DNA of 64,000 nt from an uncultured Dorea sp. (GCA_910584265.1 CAJTZE010000003.1:54847-118846), one strand, 5' to 3'; counted from the first letter of the stretch, positions 50,327 through 58,470 are shown. The notes: generated by a model from the sequence alone, not told the origin. A program made the numbers and translations.

Positions 50327-50971
50327 ATGGCTAAAACAAATACAATTATAACAATAGGAAGACAATATGGAAGCGCCGGACGCGAGATTGGATATATCGT
50401 TGCTGAGAAGCTGGGGATTAAGCTCTATGACAAAGAGATGCTGGACCGTGCGGCAAAGGACAGCGGGCTCTGTCAGGAACTGTTTGAGACCCATGATGAA
50501 AAACCCACCAACAGCTTTCTGTATTCTCTGGTGATGGATACCTATTCACTGGGATATTCTGTCGGAGGCTATACAGATATGCCGATTAACCACAAGGTAT
50601 TTCTCGCTCAGTTTAATTCCATCAAGAAGATTGCAGACGAAGGACCTTGCATTCTGGTAGGGCGGTGCGCTGATTATGCGCTCGAAGAATATTCTAATGT
50701 GCTCCGGCTGTTTATTCATGCCAATATGGATGCCAAGATACGCCGGATTGCAAGGAGATATGACCTGACAGACGCTAAGGCTAAGGATTTGATCCAGAAG
50801 ACAAACAAGAGACGGGCAAGCTATTATAATTACTATACAAATAAACGCTGGGGAGACGCAGAAAGTTACGATGCCTGCCTGAACAGTTCTATGCTGGGAC
50901 TGGAAGGAACGGCAGAGGCAATCATAAAGCTGGTTGAATTAAAGGAATGTGACCGGGATAAGAAACTATAA
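50327..50971 (+). CDS. Cytidylate-kinase-like P-loop protein
   Basis: A 214-residue member of the AAA_26/Cytidylate_kin2 family. The P-loop-like motif is TIGRQYGSAGREIGYIVAEKL, followed by KLYDKEMLDRAAKDSG and later CILVGRCADYAL. RRIARRYDLTDAKAKDLI probably forms the lid. The family is common in gut Clostridia and is related to, but distinct from, the essential CMP kinase; the substrate is not established. The ATG at 50327 has AAAGGAG ten bases upstream; GTG at 50318 is too close to it. Confidence 0.88.
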   Translation: MAKTNTIITIGRQYGSAGREIGYIVAEKLGIKLYDKEMLDRAAKDSGLCQELFETHDEKPTNSFLYSLVMDTYSLGYSVGGYTDMPINHKVFLAQFNSIKKIADEGPCILVGRCADYALEEYSNVLRLFIHANMDAKIRRIARRYDLTDAKAKDLIQKTNKRRASYYNYYTNKRWGDAESYDACLNSSMLGLEGTAEAIIKLVELKECDRDKKL

Positions 50972-50978
50972 TACAGTT

Positions 50979-51060
50979 CTGCCTGTCTGCACAGGTTTTT
51001 CTCTGTTATTTGCTGATATAACAGAGAAAAACCTGTGTAAGACAGGCAGAGTTTTTATTT
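50979..51060. terminator. Very long, nearly perfect hairpin terminator between convergent genes
   Basis: The left arm (50979-51009, CTGCCTGTC...GTTAT) pairs with the right arm (51018-51049, ATAAC...GACAGGCAG) with only one or two mismatches/bulges. TTTTTATTTT follows on the plus strand. Confidence 0.85.
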
Positions 51061-51798
51061 TGTGCAGATGGTATGCTCTGTGCGTTCCGGCCATCCTTTG
51101 ATATTGCCGTTTAGTATAGCCGTAAACATGCGCTGCTTTACTCCGGGATGCTCCCGGTTCAGGTCTGATAAAAGCTCCTTCGCATACTGCCGCTTGGTAT
51201 AGCCGTCAATAGGACACCGGCTGGTCACGACAGGAAGGTGATACTTATTCCGAAAACCAATCACATCCGATTCCTCTACAAACATAATCGGACGTATCAC
51301 AGTCAAGTCCATGCGGTCTAAATAGGTCCGCGGAGAAAAGGAGTAGAACCGTCCCTCGAAAAATAGAGACAGTATCATAGTCTCTATAATATCATCTTTG
51401 TGATGTGCATAAGCTACTTTATTACATCCCATCTCTTTTACAGCCTGATTCAATGCACCTTTGCGCATCTTGGCACAGAGAGAGCAGGGATTTGGCTCTT
51501 TTCTCTCTTCAAATAAAATGTGCGCAATGTCTGTCCTGATGATCTGATAGGGGACATCCAGTTCCCTGCACAAATTCTCCACCGGTGTGAAATCACATTC
51601 ACTGTACCCCAGATCAATGGTTATAGCACTCAATTCAAAATGTTTTGGATAGAAGCGCTGCAGCCCCTTCAGGGCATAAAGAAGAGTGAGACTGTCCTTG
51701 CCGCCGGAAATCCCGACGGCAATATGGTCGCCTTCCTGGATCATCTGATATTCGTCAACAGCCTTCCTTGTATAGCTAAATAATTGTTGTAATTTCAT
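51055..51798 (-). CDS. TtcA-family tRNA 2-thiolation/PP-loop ATPase
   Basis: The PP-loop motif GISGGKDSLTLLYAL gives ATP-pyrophosphatase activity. The CxxC pair in CSLCAKMRKGALN and a later Cys in VTSRCPIDGYTKRQ would ligate the iron-sulphur cluster as in TtcA, which makes 2-thiocytidine at position 32 of tRNA. At 247 residues it is shorter than E. coli TtcA (about 310), so it is a Firmicutes TtcA-like form. It follows the XerS-like gene by 12 bases on the minus strand, probably in the same transcript. Confidence 0.88.
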   Translation of the reverse strand: MKLQQLFSYTRKAVDEYQMIQEGDHIAVGISGGKDSLTLLYALKGLQRFYPKHFELSAITIDLGYSECDFTPVENLCRELDVPYQIIRTDIAHILFEERKEPNPCSLCAKMRKGALNQAVKEMGCNKVAYAHHKDDIIETMILSLFFEGRFYSFSPRTYLDRMDLTVIRPIMFVEESDVIGFRNKYHLPVVTSRCPIDGYTKRQYAKELLSDLNREHPGVKQRMFTAILNGNIKGWPERTEHTICTK

Positions 51799-51810
51799 AT
51801 CTATTCTAAC

Positions 51811-52872
51811 CTAGCTTTCTCTTAATTTGACGGCAGAAGCGGCAAAACGGCGCCGGTCTTCATCGATTGCCGCATAATGCTTCTTTGTAGTATTCACATC
51901 CTTGTGCCCTAAGACATCGGCAACCAGATAGATATCGCCGGTTTCCTTGTACAAAGAGGTACCATAGGTGCTGCGGAGCTTATGAGGCGTGATCTTTTTG
52001 TTAGGCGTTACCTGACGGGCATACTTTTTGACCATATTTTCTACAGCCTGCACACCCATACGCCTGCGCTGTGTAGACAAAAACAGGGCATTTTCATGGC
52101 CGGAGAGGGGAGTAACCGCCTTGCGGTCACCATCTATATAATTCACCAAAGCATCCGCAACCTCATCCCCAAAATAAACAACCATCTGATTACCGCCCTT
52201 GCGGGTAACGGTAATTCCATTATTCTTAAAATCAACGTCCCGGATGTCCAGGCCTACACATTCAGATACACGGATTCCGGTTCCTAAAAGCAGCGTCAAA
52301 ATAGCAAGGTCACGCTGTTTCGTCTTATTATAATAAGTAAGCGCCTGACCGGTTAATTTACTTCCGGCGGTTTCCACAAAATCAAGAAGCATGGCTACTT
52401 CATCGGTATCCAGCCGGATGATCGCTTTATCATGCTGCTTGGGCATATCCACAAGCAGTGTTGGATTTTTTGTAATAATCTGATGCTTATAATAATAACC
52501 ATAGTAGCTTCTGAGCGCCGACATCTTTCTTGCAAGGCCTTTTTCCCCGTTTGTCATTAACTCCTCGTCCTCGCGTTTATAGACCTTGAGATATTCCATA
52601 TATTCTTCAATGTCTACCGGCTCCAAACGCTCTAAATCAGCAGGCGTAAATTGATCTATAGTGCAATTCCGGTAAATCGGATTGTTCTCCATCAGATAAT
52701 GATAAAATACCCGGATGTCGTAGGCATAGTTCATTCTGGTCCTGATTGAAGATGTGGGTTCAATGGCCCGGAAATAATCCCTTGCAAATTCCGGAAGCGT
52801 CTTTAAAATCTCTCTTAGACGCAGTGTGTAATCAATAGTTGTCTGTTCATGATAGGTCTTTTCATGACTCAT
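51811..52872 (-). CDS. XerS-like tyrosine recombinase
   Basis: A 353-residue tyrosine recombinase. The N-terminal SAM-like DNA-binding domain is extended (LKTLPEFARDYFRAIEPTSSIRTRMNYAYDI). The catalytic set is complete: Arg in LGTGIRVSECVG, Lys in VTRKGGNQ, His/Arg in HKLRSTYGTSLY, His in VLGHKDVNTTKKHY and Tyr in that last segment. Length and N-terminal layout resemble streptococcal XerS (about 356 residues), a single-protein dif resolvase, more than the 300-residue XerC/XerD. No phage or integron genes are nearby. The ATG follows AAGGGGGG. It is divergent from lexA. Confidence 0.85.
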   Translation of the reverse strand: MSHEKTYHEQTTIDYTLRLREILKTLPEFARDYFRAIEPTSSIRTRMNYAYDIRVFYHYLMENNPIYRNCTIDQFTPADLERLEPVDIEEYMEYLKVYKREDEELMTNGEKGLARKMSALRSYYGYYYKHQIITKNPTLLVDMPKQHDKAIIRLDTDEVAMLLDFVETAGSKLTGQALTYYNKTKQRDLAILTLLLGTGIRVSECVGLDIRDVDFKNNGITVTRKGGNQMVVYFGDEVADALVNYIDGDRKAVTPLSGHENALFLSTQRRRMGVQAVENMVKKYARQVTPNKKITPHKLRSTYGTSLYKETGDIYLVADVLGHKDVNTTKKHYAAIDEDRRRFAASAVKLRES

Positions 52873-52894
52873 AAGTATAAAACCCCCCTTAACA

Positions 52895-52925
52895 CCTTAA
52901 AAACATATATATCTTTTGGAAAAAT
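52895..52925 (-). other. Candidate dif-like site next to the XerS-like gene
   Basis: Read on the minus strand, this 31-base segment starts ATTTTTCCAAAAGA and ends TATGTTTTTAAGG. From memory, this resembles the streptococcal difSL pattern ATCTTTCCGAAAA...AATTTTCATGAAAA, which is also 31 bases and lies just upstream of xerS. The left half matches well and the right half poorly. This is a candidate only. Confidence 0.35.
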
Positions 52926-52957
52926 CGGTATTTTACGTATAGATTGATTCCTAGTCT

Positions 52958-52986
52958 ATTATATTGCCGCTACGATGGAAAGTCAA
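52958..52986 (-). promoter_or_regulatory. SigA-type promoter for the XerS-like gene
   Basis: On the minus strand TTGACT (52986-52981) and TATAAT (52963-52958) are separated by 17 bases. The start codon is about 85 bases downstream. Confidence 0.75.
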
Positions 52987-53018
52987 GAAAAGTTTGTCAA
53001 TATATATTTAAAAAAATG

Positions 53019-53032
53019 CGAACATATTTTCC
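53019..53032. promoter_or_regulatory. SOS box (LexA operator) 1
   Basis: CGAACATATTTTCC matches the Gram-positive LexA operator CGAACATATGTTCG at 12 of 14 positions. It lies 12 bases upstream of the lexA -35 element and about 33 bases upstream of the recombinase -35 element. Confidence 0.65.
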
Positions 53033-53046
53033 AAAACATTTGTTTG
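53033..53046. promoter_or_regulatory. SOS box-like site 2, overlapping the lexA -35 element
   Basis: AAAACATTTGTTTG directly abuts the first box and matches CGAACATATGTTCG at 10 of 14 positions. Its end overlaps TTGCTT, the lexA -35 element. Confidence 0.4.
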
Positions 53047-53072
53047 CTTTTTGTTTCAATCTGTGTTATTAT
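53044..53072 (+). promoter_or_regulatory. Promoter for lexA
   Basis: TTGCTT (53044-53049) and TATTAT (53067-53072) have a 17-base spacer. The lexA start is about 110 bases downstream. With the two SOS boxes and the divergent promoter, this accounts for most of the 309-base gene-free stretch 52873-53181; nothing else was recognised in it apart from the dif-like segment. Confidence 0.6.
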
Positions 53073-53181
53073 ATATTCAAGATAAAAACGATAGAGTATT
53101 CAACTAATATCATTTTATAATCGTTGAGAAAGCATGAACATCTTAATATGGACGCATGCAGATTAAGAAAGGAGATATTAT

Positions 53182-53796
53182 ATGTCAAAGGGTAAGATTT
53201 CAGCAAAGCAGAAAGAGATTTTAGAATATATCAAAGCACAGATTTTAGAGCGGGGATTTCCGCCTGCGGTTCGTGATATATGTGAAGCGGTTCATTTGAA
53301 GTCCACCTCTTCTGTCCACTCCCATCTGGAGACTTTGGAGAAGAATGGATACATACGCAGGGATCCGACGAAGCCCCGCGCAATAGAGATTCTGGATGAT
53401 ACCTTTCATCTTCTGCGTCGCGAGGTGACGAATGTTCCAATTATCGGCCGGGTTGCTGCAGGCGAGCCAATTCTGGCGGAACAGAACATACAGAACTATT
53501 TTCCGATCCCCATGGAGATGCTTCCGAATAATCAGACCTTTCTGCTGGAAGTCCGTGGAGAAAGCATGATAAACGCTGGTATTCTGGACGGTGACATGAT
53601 ACTTGTGGAAGAACGGCAGACAGCATCTGACGGTGAGATGATCGTTGCACTGGTCGAAGATGAGGCAACTGTTAAGACATTTTATAAGGAAGACGGCTAT
53701 ATCCGGCTTCAGCCGGAGAACGATTTTATGGATCCGATCATTGTAGATGATGTTGTGATCATCGGCAAAGTAATCGGTGTATTCCGTTTCTTCTAA
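53182..53796 (+). CDS. lexA: LexA repressor
   Basis: The N-terminal winged-helix domain (KISAKQKEILEYIKAQILERGFPPAVRDICEAVHLKSTSSVHSHL) binds SOS operators. The C-terminal peptidase-like domain has the self-cleavage site Ala93-Gly94 in RVAAGEPIL and the catalytic dyad Ser128 (VRGESM) and Lys165 (ATVKTFY). RecA filaments trigger self-cleavage and SOS induction. The upstream SOS boxes indicate autoregulation. AAAGGAGAT precedes the ATG. Confidence 0.98.
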   Translation: MSKGKISAKQKEILEYIKAQILERGFPPAVRDICEAVHLKSTSSVHSHLETLEKNGYIRRDPTKPRAIEILDDTFHLLRREVTNVPIIGRVAAGEPILAEQNIQNYFPIPMEMLPNNQTFLLEVRGESMINAGILDGDMILVEERQTASDGEMIVALVEDEATVKTFYKEDGYIRLQPENDFMDPIIVDDVVIIGKVIGVFRFF

Positions 53797-53874
53797 CATT
53801 TTCGGAAGCGGATAAAGGCAATTGATTTTTTCTTATATTTTATATTCATAGACAGTTCCGCCGATGTACCTCAA

Positions 53875-53927
53875 ACAGAAAGGTGCAGGATCAGAGGCAT
53901 AGACGCCGGAATCCTGCATCTTTCTGT
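53875..53927. terminator. Terminator between lexA and the convergent DUF4179 gene
   Basis: ACAGAAAGGTGCAGGAT pairs with ATCCTGCATCTTTCTGT (one mismatch) around a 19-base loop. The stem is long enough to serve both converging genes; TTTATT follows on the plus strand. Confidence 0.8.
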
Positions 53928-53941
53928 TTATTACTGCTTGA

Positions 53942-55096
53942 TTATTGCTGTGCCGGAAAACTTACATCATTTACAATAATCTCCGCAATCTGGTTTGTGT
54001 CTACCAGCCGGTTGAACGCGGTCTTATACCCTTCATCTGTGCCAAGCACATATCCGCTGTTATTAATATTCTCGATATCATCATGTATCACATAACTGCT
54101 TCCGTCTTTGTACTTGATTTCCAGATGTTTCATATAATAGGGATCTCCGGCCTCTTCTTCTGAGAGTCCCAGCCCCTTTGACATATCGACGCAGATGGAA
54201 ACAGGGGAATATTCGATAAATCCGTCATTTCCAAGGTCAATACATTGAACCGGAATCTGCCCTTTGCTGGTAAGAGGAATCCGTTCCGTTTTTATCTGTT
54301 CCTGCCATTCCTGCGCTTTTTCTTCATCGGTCATTGCGTACAGCTCCCGCGCGGCACCCGGATATTTATCTATTACAAGCTCTATGGAATCGCCCTCCTT
54401 CAGCCCTTCTGGCCAGAGAATATAGGAAGAACAGTATAGTTTGTCCCCGGTGCTCTTCTCCATATCTACATAGATATTATCAGCTCCGGTAATTTCTCCT
54501 GAGGCTTCCACACGAAAATAAAAGTCTGCGTCCTCTGTAAAATATGCTCCTTTTGTCAGATTTGTATCCATATTACCGGCAAGAGCCGTTACACCGCCCT
54601 CTCGTTCCAAGGTAAAATACATAAACGCAGCATGTTTGTCACAGGCAAAGCTCTGAACGGTCAATGTATGTCCGCCAATCTTAGTTACAACCGGCTCGTC
54701 CATTACCCACTGTCCGATCATATTCTCTGCCTTTTCCGGGTCTACCGGCACATATTCCTTAGACGGAATATCAACCGCTGTAGTTCCGCCCTTGCCGTTA
54801 TCTATTTCCGCATGGATCACATCGGTTGATTTCTTCGTGTCATTTCCAAACATACCTTCAAAAAATCCTGATTTCACAGAAGCATATACTACACTGGGTA
54901 TTCCAATGCAGACGATTACTACGGCGGCCGCCGCATAAAAATTTTTCCTGCGGTTTTTGCGCCTTTTTAAGCCGGCCGGTTTGTTTTCCGTATTTTCTAA
55001 GAGAAGATACGTTTCCTGAAGTCTTTGATCTACAATTTCTGAAATTTGAATTTCACTTCCCAGAATATCCTTCACATTTTTTTCTGATATTCCCAT
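53942..55096 (-). CDS. DUF4179-domain membrane protein, probable anti-sigma partner
   Basis: A 384-residue protein with a short cytoplasmic N-terminus (MGISEKNVKDILGSEIQISEIVDQRLQETY). A basic stop (RRKNRRKNFY), one membrane helix (about residues 53-70, AAAAVVIVCIGIPSVVYASV) and a large external domain follow. This layout matches DUF4179 proteins, usually encoded just after an ECF sigma factor gene. It starts 20 bases after the sigma factor gene, so it probably restrains that factor until an envelope signal arrives. The signal is unknown. Confidence 0.82.
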   Translation of the reverse strand: MGISEKNVKDILGSEIQISEIVDQRLQETYLLLENTENKPAGLKRRKNRRKNFYAAAAVVIVCIGIPSVVYASVKSGFFEGMFGNDTKKSTDVIHAEIDNGKGGTTAVDIPSKEYVPVDPEKAENMIGQWVMDEPVVTKIGGHTLTVQSFACDKHAAFMYFTLEREGGVTALAGNMDTNLTKGAYFTEDADFYFRVEASGEITGADNIYVDMEKSTGDKLYCSSYILWPEGLKEGDSIELVIDKYPGAARELYAMTDEEKAQEWQEQIKTERIPLTSKGQIPVQCIDLGNDGFIEYSPVSICVDMSKGLGLSEEEAGDPYYMKHLEIKYKDGSSYVIHDDIENINNSGYVLGTDEGYKTAFNRLVDTNQIAEIIVNDVSFPAQQ

Positions 55097-55115
55097 ATAG
55101 AACCTCCTTATCCGT

Positions 55116-55613
55116 CTAATAACATAAAATATGTCTCAGCTTATCCCTGCCCCTTCTAAGCCTGCTTTTTACTGTGTTTTCATTGATATCCAGAATCTGC
55201 GCAATCTCGCTTGTATGAAATTCCTCTCCATAATAAAGAAGAAATATCATACGGTAGTCTTCCGGAAGCTCCCCAATTAATTCATAGAATTCCCGGTCAT
55301 TCTCCGGCATGGGACTTTCTGCCTGTGCAGCCTGGTCTGAAACAAGGCATCTCTTTTTCTGTCTCAGCACATCATTACAGTGGTTGATCAGAATTCTGGT
55401 GAGCCAGGTTTTAAAATAGGACGCATTTTTCAATTCATGGATATGCTCGTAGGCTGAAAGTACGGTATCCTGTATTGCATCAGCAGCATCCTCTTCATTC
55501 CCGAGATAGCTTTTTGCGGCCTTATATAGACTGGTCTTATGCTTTTCTATCAGGCGTACAAATGCGTCTTTATCCTGCTTTTGTGCCCGTTTTACAAGTA
55601 ACGTATCCAACAC
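55116..55613 (-). CDS. ECF-type sigma-70 family factor
   Basis: A 165-residue sigma factor with region 2 (AFVRLIEKHKTSLYKAAKSYLGNEEDAADAIQDTVLSAYEHI) and region 4 (GELPEDYRMIFLLYYGEEFHTSEIAQILDINENTVKSRLRRGRDKLRHIL). It has no region 1 or 3, as in ECF factors of the SigV/SigW type. The GTG at 55613 or the adjacent TTG at 55610 could start translation; AGGAGG lies close upstream. The next gene encodes its likely anti-sigma. Confidence 0.92.
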   Translation of the reverse strand: MLDTLLVKRAQKQDKDAFVRLIEKHKTSLYKAAKSYLGNEEDAADAIQDTVLSAYEHIHELKNASYFKTWLTRILINHCNDVLRQKKRCLVSDQAAQAESPMPENDREFYELIGELPEDYRMIFLLYYGEEFHTSEIAQILDINENTVKSRLRRGRDKLRHILCY

Positions 55614-55760
55614 TTTTCCTCCTCTCTGCAGCTTTTACACTTATTAGACGAAAAAGATAGTATTTTGGGTGCATGAATTTTATTTTTCTTTTTATTGATT
55701 GTCATAATATAATTATGTTGTCTATTTCTGTCTTATCCAATCAAAGTTATAATATTGGAT

Positions 55761-55829
55761 ACAGAGTATGCTCTGTTTATTAAAGAGCATACTCTGTAAA
55801 TAAAATGTATGAAACAGAGCGTACTCTCC
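55761..55829. repeat. Intergenic palindromic repeat cluster with ACAGAG core
   Basis: ACAGAGTATGCTCT (55761) and AGAGCATACTCTGT (55784-55797) are exact inverted copies, and a third copy ACAGAGCGTACTCT lies at 55814-55827. The core matches the repeats inside mutL. The rest of the 240-base gap 55614-55853 is A+T-rich with nothing else recognised. Confidence 0.7.
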
Positions 55830-55853
55830 TTTTTGTGTTTTTGTAGGCAATTT

Positions 55854-56384
55854 TTATAATCTACATTCTAGCTGGCAGTCATAAGGCTCTGCTTCCACGT
55901 GTTTTTGATCATACTCTTCTGCTTCTACACACCCCATGGCTTTGTAAAATGCCTGGGTTTCCACGGCAGAATGTGCAGAAATATATAGTTTTTCAGCGTT
56001 TTTTTTCTTCGCCCATTCTTTTGCAGACAGAAACAGGATCCGGCCAATCCCCTGTCCCCGCATATCCTCCGATACATGAATACTTGACAGATCCAGATAG
56101 TTTTCTTTTTTCCCGAAAAGCTTTGATTCTACTGAAACAAACCCCTTCAAATATCCGTTAAGAAACGCGGCATATACAACCCCGCCTGATGATATGGTGT
56201 TTTTCAGGCATTTTACTAAAAATACGTAATCTTCTTCAGACCAGTCGTCAATAAAAGGATCTGATTTTAATACCCAGGCCCCCTGCTCTCTTCTTCTGCA
56301 TAAGGTTACATTCTGACGGCGGATAAAATTCTTGAATAATTCCCTGCTTATTTCATCTTTATTAAGCTGTCTATATTGAATCAT
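55854..56384 (-). CDS. GNAT-family N-acetyltransferase
   Basis: The acetyl-CoA-binding motif A is SSIHVSEDMRGQGIGRILFLSAKEWAKKKNAEKLYISAHS and motif B includes VETQAFYKAMGCVEAEEYD, ending with PYDCQLECRL. These mark a GNAT close to small-molecule acetyltransferases. The substrate is unknown. The ATG at 56384 has AGGAGAG upstream and is preferred over one at 56402. It is a single gene between the rsfS terminator and the palindromic repeat. Confidence 0.88.
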   Translation of the reverse strand: MIQYRQLNKDEISRELFKNFIRRQNVTLCRRREQGAWVLKSDPFIDDWSEEDYVFLVKCLKNTISSGGVVYAAFLNGYLKGFVSVESKLFGKKENYLDLSSIHVSEDMRGQGIGRILFLSAKEWAKKKNAEKLYISAHSAVETQAFYKAMGCVEAEEYDQKHVEAEPYDCQLECRL

Positions 56385-56420
56385 TGATAAGCTCTCCTTC
56401 ATATAAAATATTTTTGTTAC

Positions 56421-56474
56421 AAAAAAAGAGCACAGAAAATCAAGGATGACTCCTCCAGTCTGCGCTCTTTTTTG
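56421..56474 (-). terminator. Terminator of the rplU-rsfS operon
   Basis: On the minus strand GAGCGCAGA pairs with TCTGTGCTC, followed by TTTTTTT. It lies downstream of rsfS and upstream of the acetyltransferase gene. Confidence 0.8.
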
Positions 56475-56515
56475 CTGTTTAATTCAATATGGTAAAAATG
56501 CCTGACCTAAAAGCT

Positions 56516-56866
56516 CTATAATTCAGATCGATCTATCTCTGTCCCATCATGCCAGAGATGCTCCAGGTTATAGAAGCTCCTGCTCTCCTTTTCAAATACA
56601 TGGACGATAATATCTGCATAGTCCAAAAGTACCCACGGACTGTGCCCGCCGCCCTCTCTCTGCTTCATCGAAAAGTTGCTTTTATGCATCTGCTCTTCTA
56701 CATTTTCTACCAGCGCGCTGACTTGATTAATGCTGTTTCCGGTTGCAATAATAAAGTAGTCGGCAATCGGGGAAACCTGTGATATGTCGATGATCTTGAT
56801 ATCGATTCCCTTCTTTTCCTCTAATGCGTTGTAGGCTGTGCGTGCCATTTCCTTTGCCTGATTCAT
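56516..56866 (-). CDS. rsfS: Ribosome silencing factor RsfS
   Basis: The 116-residue protein has the family motifs KKGIDIKIIDISQVSPIADYFIIATGNS and REGGGHSPWVLLDYADIIVHVFEKESRSFYNLEHLW. RsfS binds L14 on the 50S subunit and blocks subunit joining under nutrient stress. It is the last gene of the operon that starts with rplU and follows yqeK by 19 bases. Confidence 0.97.
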   Translation of the reverse strand: MNQAKEMARTAYNALEEKKGIDIKIIDISQVSPIADYFIIATGNSINQVSALVENVEEQMHKSNFSMKQREGGGHSPWVLLDYADIIVHVFEKESRSFYNLEHLWHDGTEIDRSEL

Positions 56867-56885
56867 AGCTCTCCTCCTGCTCTGC

Positions 56886-57464
56886 TTAATCGTCTAAATC
56901 TTTGTAATATTGATAGGTTCTTTCTGTAGTTGGATCCAATGGAATATTTCTGGATTTCAGATATACCAGAGAATCCTCCAGAATCCGGCAGACACATGCA
57001 TCCAGATCCTGAAACGCTAGTTTCCGGACAATACTCATATTTGGAAGCGCCGGTCTTCCGGGTTCTATGTAATCCGCGATGTAGATAATCTTGTCCAGTG
57101 CACTCATGGCCGGTCTTCCGGTCGTATGGCATCGGATTGCGCATAGAACCTCTGCTTCATCTATATGATATTTCTTTTCTGCAAAATATGCTCCAAGCTT
57201 GGCGTGGAGCAGTCCCGGATTGGCATACTCCGCTTCCGAAATCAGAATATGATTTTTTCTACAGAGCTTGAGCTTCTTCTCCGGCGGAATGCATTTGGCA
57301 CAGTCATGCAGAAGCCCTGCAGTTAATGCTTTCTCCAAGTCAACACCATGGCACATGGCAAGTGCCCCTGCTGTATACATGACTCCAAGGGTGTGCTGAT
57401 ATCTGTCATCATCCAAATATTTTTTCACTTTTTTCTGCATTTTAGCAAGTCGTTCGTTCATCAT
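56886..57464 (-). CDS. yqeK: YqeK-family HD-domain hydrolase (diadenosine tetraphosphatase)
   Basis: The HD-domain residues are in QHTLGVMYTAGALAMCHGVDLEKALTAGLLHDCAKCIPPEKK, followed by LLHAKLGAYFAEKKYHIDEAEVLCAIRCHTTGRPAMSALDKIIYIADYIEPGR. The family hydrolyses Ap4A symmetrically with a metal centre. It lies between nadD and rsfS, the standard Firmicutes order. The ATG at 57464 has GGAG upstream. Confidence 0.95.
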   Translation of the reverse strand: MMNERLAKMQKKVKKYLDDDRYQHTLGVMYTAGALAMCHGVDLEKALTAGLLHDCAKCIPPEKKLKLCRKNHILISEAEYANPGLLHAKLGAYFAEKKYHIDEAEVLCAIRCHTTGRPAMSALDKIIYIADYIEPGRPALPNMSIVRKLAFQDLDACVCRILEDSLVYLKSRNIPLDPTTERTYQYYKDLDD

Positions 57465-57491
57465 GTTCCCATTTCTCCAAGTCATATAACA

Positions 57492-58100
57492 CTAATTTTG
57501 ATACAAATGATGGCTGATAATATAAGCTTCTACCGCCTCTGGAACCTCTTCTGCAATAGAACTGCCATTCCTGCACTTCTGCCGTATAATCTGCGAAGCA
57601 GTCCCGGAAACAGGCGTGATCAGCAGACGGATATCTGCCTTATACTTCCGATTCAGTTCCCGGATTTTTTCTTCCATAATATCATGGCGGTTCACCTCGG
57701 CCCTGCATGCCGCAAGTATCGTGCATGTCTTTAACAGCCGCTCTGGATGCACCCAGCTTTCAATGGAAAACAAAGAATCCGCTCCGATGATAAAATAAAA
57801 ATGATGCCCGGGAAAAACTGCCCTGAAATGCTCCAAAGTTTCATAGGAATACGAAATCTCCTTCCGGCGTATTTCATACTCCTCCAGCCGGAATCCTTCT
57901 CTTCCTGCAATTGCAAGACGGACCATCTCAGCCCGGGATCCGGCATCTGTCCGGCACTTCTGGTTCTGTTTATGCGGCGGATTGCCGTTCGGCATGAACC
58001 AGACTTCATCAAGCCGGTATTTCCGGTATGCATATTCCGCAAGCATCAAATGGGCATTGTGGATGGGGTCAAATGTGCCGCCCATAATTCCAATCTTCAT
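57492..58100 (-). CDS. nadD: Nicotinate-nucleotide adenylyltransferase NadD
   Basis: The nucleotidyltransferase HxGH-type motif is in GIMGGTFDPIHNAHLMLAEYAYRK, then VWFMPNGNPPHK and FIIGADSLFSIESWVHPERLL. The usual SxTxxR motif appears as a diverged SGTASQIIRQ. It joins nicotinate mononucleotide and ATP for NAD synthesis. It follows yhbY by 25 bases. Confidence 0.95.
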   Translation of the reverse strand: MKIGIMGGTFDPIHNAHLMLAEYAYRKYRLDEVWFMPNGNPPHKQNQKCRTDAGSRAEMVRLAIAGREGFRLEEYEIRRKEISYSYETLEHFRAVFPGHHFYFIIGADSLFSIESWVHPERLLKTCTILAACRAEVNRHDIMEEKIRELNRKYKADIRLLITPVSGTASQIIRQKCRNGSSIAEEVPEAVEAYIISHHLYQN

Positions 58101-58125
58101 AGCAGCCTCTCTTTACATAAATTAA

Positions 58126-58416
58126 TTATGGTAACTCAATTCTCTTTTTGTCATCTTTACCTTCTTTGTACAATACAATTTTCCTGCCGATTACCTGTAC
58201 GACCTGTGAACGGGTTCTCTCTGCAAGAATAGATGCTAATTCCTTCGGGTCATCTGCACAATTCTGAAGAACACTTATTTTGATAAGCTCTCTTGCCGCT
58301 AATGCTTCTGCAACAGCGCTGGTAACCTCCGGCGTCATACTGTTCTTGCCGATCTGAAAAATCGGTTCCATCGTCATTGCCAGACTTTTTAGGTAAGCTC
58401 TCTGTTTTGATGTCAT
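58126..58416 (-). CDS. yhbY: YhbY-type CRM-domain ribosome assembly protein
   Basis: The 96-residue protein has the CRM fold with TSKQRAYLKSLAMTMEPIFQIGKNSMTPEVTSAVAEALAARELIKISVLQN (GK and REL motifs) and ends SQVVQVIGRKIVLYKEGK. CRM proteins bind pre-50S RNA. The start at 58416 has AAGGAATC upstream; an earlier ATG at 58455 has no such signal. Confidence 0.95.
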   Translation of the reverse strand: MTSKQRAYLKSLAMTMEPIFQIGKNSMTPEVTSAVAEALAARELIKISVLQNCADDPKELASILAERTRSQVVQVIGRKIVLYKEGKDDKKRIELP

Positions 58417-58470
58417 GGTGATTCCTTTCTTAATCTCAGACTTCCGGGGCGGCATACTTTTTGTCCCGGT

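Noticed and set aside
51811..52872. Tyrosine recombinase as a prophage or integron integrase
   Set aside because: No phage, attachment-site duplication or cargo genes are nearby, and the gene is linked to lexA and a tRNA-modification gene. A housekeeping XerS-like role fits better.
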